A DNA stretch of 64,000 nt, taken from assembly GCA_028285495.1 (NCBI GenBank), contig JANQPB010000006.1, positions 248,001-312,000 on the forward strand. The letters are read 5' to 3'. Shown here piece after piece: positions 59,299 to 64,000 of the stretch (the stretch's first letter is position 1; each line of letters opens with the position of its first letter). The DNA comes from Acidimicrobiales bacterium (GTDB taxonomy: Bacteria; Actinomycetota; Acidimicrobiia; Acidimicrobiales; SZUA-35). A program made the position numbers and the translations under genes. Below the pieces are notes generated by a model, which saw only the letters and a program-made list of their open reading frames with translations, ran no database searches and was not told the DNA's origin.

Positions 59299-60021
59299 TC
59301 AGGAGTACAGGATCGAGGCGGACGGCGTCTTCATGATCGGCTCGCCGGCGACGCCGTAGGCGAAGTTGAGCACGGTCCTGACGCACCCGTCGTGGATCGG
59401 CCGTACCCGGTGTGGCATCCGGTCGGCCCGGAGCAGGTACGCGTCACCGGCGTCGTGTGACAGCACCGAGCTGTGGCCGGCCTTGCAGGCGTCGAAGAAC
59501 TCGAGGTGGCCGCAGCCCTCCTCGCAGGTGGGGCTCTCGAGGAACATCACCAGGGCGAGCGGGTAGTCGTCGGTGTGGAGCCCGTGCGTGTCGCCGCCGC
59601 GGTGGAGGCGGTTGAGCACGTGGCGCTCGACCGGGTCGTCGGCCAGCACCAGCTCGAGGCCGATCAACCGGCCGAGGCGGTCGATCAGGTCGGGGCTGCG
59701 GTACAGCTCGGTGATCCGGGGGGCCATCCGGGAGATCTCGATCCCACCGAGGGTGGTCATGTGACGGGGTGAGCCGCCCATGCACTCCATGTCGAAGTCG
59801 CGCCGTCTGGCCTCGGTGAGGAGGTGGTCGACCTCGGCCCGCAGATCGGCGAGGGAGCCGGCGTTGAGCAACCCGCGGAGAGGTAGGTAGCCGGCGTGGG
59901 CGAAGAGCGGCTGCGTCTCGGCCGGATCGATGGCGTCGAGGCCGGCCAGGCCGCGGAGCAGGGTGTCGCCGCCGGCGCCGGTGGCGGACGACGAGCCTCG
60001 GGGGGACGCGGCGGCGGTCAT
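59299..60021 (-). CDS. Putative Fe(II)/2-oxoglutarate-type dioxygenase (phytanoyl-CoA dioxygenase-like fold)
   Basis: 240 residues. A likely iron site HTDDY (His, Asp; residues about 151-155) is followed by MPHRVRPI supplying the distal His and RTVLNFAYG with a possible 2-oxoglutarate Arg, in the order expected for the cupin-fold dioxygenases. CEEGCGHLEFFDACKAG between them is Cys-rich. The presence of Asp suggests hydroxylation. The ATG overlaps the stop of a 9-codon ORF (ATGA). Convergent with the dual CoA-transferase gene. Substrate unknown; possibly a free amino acid or peptide. Confidence 0.75.
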   Translation of the reverse strand: MTAAASPRGSSSATGAGGDTLLRGLAGLDAIDPAETQPLFAHAGYLPLRGLLNAGSLADLRAEVDHLLTEARRRDFDMECMGGSPRHMTTLGGIEISRMAPRITELYRSPDLIDRLGRLIGLELVLADDPVERHVLNRLHRGGDTHGLHTDDYPLALVMFLESPTCEEGCGHLEFFDACKAGHSSVLSHDAGDAYLLRADRMPHRVRPIHDGCVRTVLNFAYGVAGEPIMKTPSASILYS

Positions 60022-60047
60022 CGGTTCGTGTCGACGTAGGGGGGCAT
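60018..60047 (-). CDS. Possible 9-residue leaderless upstream ORF
   Basis: ATG to TGA encoding MPPYVDTNR; TATCCT ends 8 nt before its ATG, and its TGA overlaps the ATG of the dioxygenase gene. If translated, it would deliver terminating ribosomes to the dioxygenase start, which lacks a Shine-Dalgarno. Support is positional only. Confidence 0.3.
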   Translation of the reverse strand: MPPYVDTNR

Positions 60048-60055
60048 CGCCACGC

Positions 60056-60061
60056 AGGATA
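60056..60061 (-). promoter_or_regulatory. -10 box upstream of the 9-codon ORF
   Basis: TATCCT on the minus strand, 8 nt before the ATG at 60047. Confidence 0.45.
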
Positions 60062-60214
60062 CTGTCCCCGGGACGGGCGCGGCAGACCACGTCGATGTGC
60101 CGGATGTCGCAACGCAGCGGGCTGCGATCCGGGCCCGCGAGCGGGCCGACGTCACCATGGGTGGGGGGCGTCAGAGGGGCGGAGCGGCGGGCGCCGGCCC
60201 GGCCCGCAACGGGC

Positions 60215-61189
60215 TCAGCCGACCCGACGGTCGATCGTCGCCCGGGTCCGCTCGGTACCGATCGCGGCGACCGACGCACCGTTGGTCGTCGGCTCGGAGC
60301 CCCGATCGGACCCGGCCGAGCGGCGCCCCAGATCGAGGACGAGCGAGGGTAGGCGGCGCAGGCGGGGGGATGCGCTGTTGGCGGCACTGAACAGCAGGCG
60401 GAGCCGGAGCTCCTCGATCCGGGATCGGAGACCGGCCCGGACGAGGGCCGAGCGAGGCACGTCCCAGGTCGACTCCGCGACGAACGTGCGGAGGGCGCTG
60501 CGGTGCTGGGCCCCGGTGTCGGACAAGCCGGCGGTGACCGAGCCCTCGCTGATCCGGAACGAGGCCAGCGAGTCCTCGATGCCGTACAGCCCGCCATACG
60601 AGAGCAACCGGAGCCACAGATGCAGGTCGATCGGGTGCACCCAACGGTCGTCGAAGCCGCCGACCGCCTCGAAGTCGGCCCGGCGGACCATCACCGACGA
60701 CGGCCACCCGATCGGGTTGATCCCCGAGGAGACCACCTGCGACACGACGGCGGCGGCCGGTCGGTAGCCGAGCAGGCCATCGAGGCCCCGGCTGCGCAGC
60801 ACCAGCTCACCCTCCGCGGTGATGAAGTCGCGCCGGGAGGACACGATGGCGACCTCGGGCCGGCTCTCCAGGACCTCGACCTCGTTGGCCAGGCAGGTCG
60901 GGGCGATCAGATCGTCGGCGCACAGCACCTTCAGGTAGCGGCCGCGAGCCAACGCCGTGACCCGGTTCCAGTTCTCGGGCAGCGACAGGGTGTGCTCGTT
61001 GCGCTCGATCCGGATCCGGGGATCGTCGAACGACCGGGCGATGTCGCCGGTGCGGTCGGTCGAGGCGTTGTCGAGCACGACCAGCTCCCAGTCGACGAAC
61101 GTCTGGGCCAGCACGCTCTCGATCGTCTCGGCCAGGAACCGCTCGGCCCGGTAGGCCGGCACGCACACCGACACCAGCGGCGTCGACAT
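60215..61189 (-). CDS. GT2-family glycosyltransferase
   Basis: 324-residue GT-A fold glycosyltransferase. VSVCVPAYRAERFLAETI is the canonical start, DNASTDRT the nucleotide-sugar site, CADDL the metal-binding DXD-like motif, and the later HPIDLHLWLRL segment fits the acceptor base region. It is a single-domain soluble or peripheral enzyme that transfers one sugar in the cytoplasm. An in-frame GTG at 61270 has TACACT 8 nt upstream and would add 27 Arg/Gly-rich residues; I keep the ATG because the fold begins there. Part of a leftward glycan group. Confidence 0.9.
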   Translation of the reverse strand: MSTPLVSVCVPAYRAERFLAETIESVLAQTFVDWELVVLDNASTDRTGDIARSFDDPRIRIERNEHTLSLPENWNRVTALARGRYLKVLCADDLIAPTCLANEVEVLESRPEVAIVSSRRDFITAEGELVLRSRGLDGLLGYRPAAAVVSQVVSSGINPIGWPSSVMVRRADFEAVGGFDDRWVHPIDLHLWLRLLSYGGLYGIEDSLASFRISEGSVTAGLSDTGAQHRSALRTFVAESTWDVPRSALVRAGLRSRIEELRLRLLFSAANSASPRLRRLPSLVLDLGRRSAGSDRGSEPTTNGASVAAIGTERTRATIDRRVG

Positions 61190-61278
61190 CGGGTCGCGGC
61201 TCGTCGTCGAACCCGCTGAGACGTGGGGGCGAGCCCCGTCGCCCGCGTCACCGCCACAACGCCTGCGCACCGTCGCCG

Positions 61279-61284
61279 AGTGTA
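61279..61284 (-). promoter_or_regulatory. -10 box upstream of the GT2 gene
   Basis: TACACT on the minus strand, 8 nt before the alternative GTG at 61270 and about 90 nt before the ATG. Confidence 0.45.
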
Positions 61285-61365
61285 GCCACCCGGATCTGCG
61301 GCGGGCATGCCCGCCCGCCGCCGGCTCGCCACCGGCCGATCGACGGCGGCCGGGGTCACGGGCGG

Positions 61366-61815
61366 TCACCGGGCCACCTCGGGAACGAACGGCAGCGCCC
61401 GTACCCGGACCCGACGGTCGCCCCGGACGTCGATCACCGCTTCGTTGCCGGTCACGAAGCGCACGTGGTGCTCGACCCCGAACAGGCCGGAGAGCACGTC
61501 GTCGGTGAACGGATCGTCGACGACGACCTCCAGCTCCAGCTGGGGCAGGGCCCAAGCCCTGGACGGATCGGAGCGGGCCAGCTCCCCCCTGGCCGAGCGG
61601 ACCTGTTTGACCGGGAACGGGATGTCGGCGGCGTCGACCACCGCCTGCTGGGCTCCCGGCTGGTTCCCGTAGAGCTCAAGCCGCCACCGCTGCTGGTCCC
61701 GGAGCGGCGAGATCCGGGCCCGGCGGCCGGTCCGGCCGGCCAGGTTCCACTGGATGGCGATCAGCGGGATGACCAGGACCAGCAGCCCGAGCAGCTGCAG
61801 GAGGAAGTCAGGCAT
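61366..61815 (-). CDS. Small membrane-anchored protein
   Basis: 149 residues. An N-terminal hydrophobic helix (about 3-22, LLQLLGLLVLVIPLIAIQW) is followed by a basic stretch and a soluble domain with alternating beta-like segments (LELEVVVDDPF, HHVRFVTGN). No family is recognised. It follows the large polytopic membrane protein gene by 33 nt in the same direction and precedes the GT2 gene, so it may act with them in glycan assembly. No catalytic motif seen. Confidence 0.72.
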   Translation of the reverse strand: MPDFLLQLLGLLVLVIPLIAIQWNLAGRTGRRARISPLRDQQRWRLELYGNQPGAQQAVVDAADIPFPVKQVRSARGELARSDPSRAWALPQLELEVVVDDPFTDDVLSGLFGVEHHVRFVTGNEAVIDVRGDRRVRVRALPFVPEVAR

Positions 61816-61848
61816 CGGCGCCCACCCGGTCGACGTCGGCCACCGGGC

Positions 61849-63609
61849 TCACAGCTCGAGCACCCAGGCCCGGTCGCGGTCGAACACGACCGTGGCCCCG
61901 GCCTCCGTGATCAGCCACTCGGCCATCTCGTCGAGGTGACCAGGCTGGCCGGTCCCGTGCAGCCGCCACTGGTGCATGCTCGGGGTGATCACGATCAGCA
62001 CCCGATCGAGGCCCCGGGCCCTGGCGTCGGCACGCAGGTCGGCCACGAAGTCGCCGTTGGCCTGCAGCGGCTTCACGGCGAACGCATTGCGGCCGACCGT
62101 GCGGTCCCAGAAGGCCAGGAAGCCGTTGTCGAGGACGAAGAACGTGTCGTCGTCGGCCCGCTCGTAGGCGGCCTCGGCCGCCTCCCGATCGAGGGCGGTG
62201 ACCATCTCGAACGACTCGTTGCCGTACCGGGCGAGCAGCAGCAACGGCGTCATCGCCGCCACGACCACCGGCACCAGCACCGGCAGCGCCTGGACCCGGA
62301 ACGACGCCAGGACCCGGGCGATGAGGATCGCCGCCATCGGCAGGGTGAACAGCAGGACCCGGAAGATGATCTCGCCCCCGTAGCTCTGCAGCGCCAGGGC
62401 CAGGGACGGGATGCCGGCGAGCGGGGCCAGCGGGATGGCCGGCCGCAGGTGGCGGAATCGCTCGGTTGCCATCGCCACCCCGATGATGAGCGCGGTGACG
62501 AAGGTCGAGAGGCCGACGAGGCTGCGGACGTTGGTGACGAACACCCGCTCGGGCGACGAGTCGACGACCCGCTCGGACGTGGTGCTGCCGAGGTTGGTGA
62601 AGAACGCGCCGATCTGGCCGACCAGCGTCTCGATCCGGGTCGAGTACCAGGGCTCGGCCGCGATCAGGAACCAGCCGAGGTAGGCCAGCCCGACGATCAG
62701 CAGCAAGCGCCACGCCAGCGTCCGGCCGTAGAGCCCGAGGATCACGAGCCCGGTGCAGATGAAGAACGGGGCCAGCGGGTGGGAGACGATCGCGCCGAGG
62801 CTGAGGATGAGCAGCACGACGAAGACCGGGGTGGTGCGGCTGACCGGTCGCTCGCCGCCGGCCGCGGCGAAGCGGGCGAGCACGGGAACCGAGGCGCTCC
62901 AGGCCGAGCTGGTGCGCAGCGGCCCGCTCTCGAGCAGCACGAGCATGGCCAGGTAGGCGGTGTAGCCGAAGCTCTGGGGCGAGAAGTAGTCCTGGCCCGT
63001 CCACGACAGCAGCACGTAGACGACGGCGGCCAGCGGCCCGATCAGCGGGACCGTCGGATAGGAGCGGGTGGCCAGCAGCGAGACGAGCACGGCGGTGGCG
63101 CCGATGATGGCGGCCGGCCACAGGCGGAGCACGAACTCGATGACCGGGTCGTCCAGCCCGGCGAGCGGGGCGACGAACGTGCCGAAGAACCCGGGCCAGG
63201 CGAACCGGGCATCGATGAGGATCTCGCCCGTCCGCTGCTCGTCGATGAGGCGGACGAAACCGAGGTGGACCCAGACCGTGTGGAACCGGAGGTGGGGGTG
63301 GGCGAGGTGGGGGCCGATGTGGAACGCCGTCAGCCAGACGGTCGGGACCAGCAGGGCGTAGCGGGGACGCTCGACGATGGCGAGGCGCAGGGCGGCGGCG
63401 GTGGCCAACAGGCCGATGGCGAGCCCGACCCAGTACAGCGTGGGGAGCGCGGAGATGATGCCGTAGCCGTCGACCTCGTCGCCCGGGGTCAGGCGCCCGC
63501 CGACGATGGTCAGCAGCATCGAGGTGGCGGCGAGGCCGATCCCGGCCCAACCGGCCGGACTGTGGCTCAGCAGCGGGGCGCCGGGGCGCTCGCTGGCCTC
63601 GACGGTCAC
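61849..63609 (-). CDS. Large polytopic membrane protein, glycosyltransferase- or polymerase-like
   Basis: 586 residues with about 12-13 hydrophobic helices and a soluble C-terminal domain of about 140 residues. An early loop containing HIGPHLAHPHLRFH and ERPRY resembles GT-C-type lipid-linked sugar transferases, but no firm motif decides between this and a polymerase. The C-terminal part (FFVLDNGFLAFWD, VLIVITPSMHQW) looks like a Rossmann-type extracytoplasmic domain, as in some O-antigen ligase or mannosyltransferase relatives. GTG start overlaps the upstream stop (GTGA). In a leftward glycan group. Confidence 0.75.
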   Translation of the reverse strand: MTVEASERPGAPLLSHSPAGWAGIGLAATSMLLTIVGGRLTPGDEVDGYGIISALPTLYWVGLAIGLLATAAALRLAIVERPRYALLVPTVWLTAFHIGPHLAHPHLRFHTVWVHLGFVRLIDEQRTGEILIDARFAWPGFFGTFVAPLAGLDDPVIEFVLRLWPAAIIGATAVLVSLLATRSYPTVPLIGPLAAVVYVLLSWTGQDYFSPQSFGYTAYLAMLVLLESGPLRTSSAWSASVPVLARFAAAGGERPVSRTTPVFVVLLILSLGAIVSHPLAPFFICTGLVILGLYGRTLAWRLLLIVGLAYLGWFLIAAEPWYSTRIETLVGQIGAFFTNLGSTTSERVVDSSPERVFVTNVRSLVGLSTFVTALIIGVAMATERFRHLRPAIPLAPLAGIPSLALALQSYGGEIIFRVLLFTLPMAAILIARVLASFRVQALPVLVPVVVAAMTPLLLLARYGNESFEMVTALDREAAEAAYERADDDTFFVLDNGFLAFWDRTVGRNAFAVKPLQANGDFVADLRADARARGLDRVLIVITPSMHQWRLHGTGQPGHLDEMAEWLITEAGATVVFDRDRAWVLEL

Positions 63610-63971
63610 CACCGGCTCCCGCTCCCCGTCGAGGCCTCGGCCAGGTCGTCCGAGCCGGTCAGCAGCCGGGCCAGCACGACACCGTAGGCGGTGGCCAGCA
63701 GCACGATGGCCGGGCCGGTTGCCCACTCGAACCAGACAAGGGACTGCACGGCGATGGCGGAGATGGCGATCGACAGGACGCCGGCGACGACCACGGTGGC
63801 CGCCGTCGATCGGAGGTCGTTTCGCAGCAGCAGCGCGGTCGGCGCCCCAATCAGCCCGCCGAGCTGCACGAGGGCCATCAACGAGCCGATCGTGTCGACG
63901 CCGAGCACCAGCAACAAGGCCGTCAGCACCCCGAAGCCGGCCACCGCCCAGATGCGGTTGGCCGCCGTCAT
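63606..63971 (-). CDS. Small four-helix membrane protein
   Basis: 121 residues with four hydrophobic helices (about 8-26, 32-48, 58-75 and 83-103) and a short polar tail. No known family; the helix-hairpin layout resembles GtrA- or flippase-subunit-like accessory proteins of glycan loci, but this is weak. The stop overlaps the start of the large membrane protein (GTGA), implying a pair. The ATG overlaps the stop of a further gene that runs off the window (ATGA). Confidence 0.75.
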   Translation of the reverse strand: MTAANRIWAVAGFGVLTALLLVLGVDTIGSLMALVQLGGLIGAPTALLLRNDLRSTAATVVVAGVLSIAISAIAVQSLVWFEWATGPAIVLLATAYGVVLARLLTGSDDLAEASTGSGSRW

Positions 63972-64000
63972 GGGCGGGTCGCCCGCTCGGCGCTGGTCGC
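63968..64000 (-). CDS. C-terminal end of a gene continuing beyond the window
   Basis: The last 33 bases read as an open minus-strand frame, ATSAERATRP then TGA, with the stop overlapping the next ATG as in the other junctions of this operon. Too little remains to identify it. Confidence 0.4.
   Translation of the reverse strand, partial: ATSAERATRP

Noticed and set aside
61465..63687. A 740-codon plus-strand frame opposite the large membrane protein
   Set aside because: Charged, repetitive translation; the minus strand encodes a coherent polytopic protein with coupled starts.
1..64000. Search by eye for tRNA, rRNA, CRISPR arrays, insertion sequences and phage genes
   Set aside because: No cloverleaf-like T-loop contexts, no regularly spaced repeats, no transposase or integrase motifs were seen. 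Small non-coding RNAs cannot be excluded by eye.

Overview
The window is chromosomal DNA from a very GC-rich actinobacterium. Codon third positions are almost always G or C, GTG and TTG starts are common, and genes are tightly packed with many 4-nt ATGA/GTGA/TTGA start-stop overlaps. The gene mix (Lhr-type helicase, PIN-PhoH, DUF2510-PrsW, many CaiB/BaiF CoA-transferases and crotonases, a SOS box of mycobacterial type) and frequent leaderless starts fit Actinobacteria; a marine or soil Acidimicrobiia-like organism is my inference, not proven. I see no rRNA, tRNA, phage, transposon or CRISPR.

Layout. 1-3.6 kb: end of a PfkB sugar kinase, then a leftward group (FlK-like thioesterase, rhomboid protease, RIO kinase, DJ-1-like protein). 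3.6-10.8 kb: helical protein, N-acyl-D-amino-acid deacylase, and a coupled TPR protein plus YdiJ-like FAD/Fe-S dehydrogenase. 10.9-22 kb: single genes (SH3-like membrane protein, alpha/beta hydrolase, HD phosphohydrolase, TauD-type dioxygenase, OmpA-like protein, AGPS-like oxidase, ArsR with a SRPBCC-TPR partner, DinB, lipoprotein). 22-32 kb: exopolysaccharide locus. A rightward operon (sulfotransferase-GT4 fusion, methyltransferase, flippase) meets a leftward operon (BY-kinase, sugar-1-P transferase, polytopic membrane protein, second sulfotransferase), and the two overlap tail to tail. Together they could start, build, flip and chain-length-control a surface polymer that may be sulfated.

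32-36 kb: amidase, crotonase, SCP-x-type thiolase with its DUF35 partner. 36-49 kb: Lhr helicase, rhodanese, a membrane protein with an N-terminal TIR-like domain, small membrane proteins, PrsW protease, AAA ATPase, nitronate monooxygenase. 49-59 kb: acyl-CoA block (three CaiB/BaiF proteins, one a two-module fusion and one apparently permuted; two crotonases; an acyl-CoA ligase; a desulforedoxin-like small protein) plus PIN-PhoH. 59-64 kb: leftward Fe/2OG dioxygenase-like gene, GT2 glycosyltransferase and polytopic membrane proteins of a second glycan locus cut by the window end.

Regulation can be read in places. A TANNNT-like -10 box ends 6-8 nt before many start codons, implying leaderless transcripts. 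Several small ORFs of 9-55 codons, easily missed, share this signal, and in one run (13.0-14.2 kb) each gene's TAG stop forms part of the next gene's -10 box. Other clear sites are the ArsR operator/promoter, a SOS box at dinB and a 15-bp palindrome between two divergent leaderless promoters.
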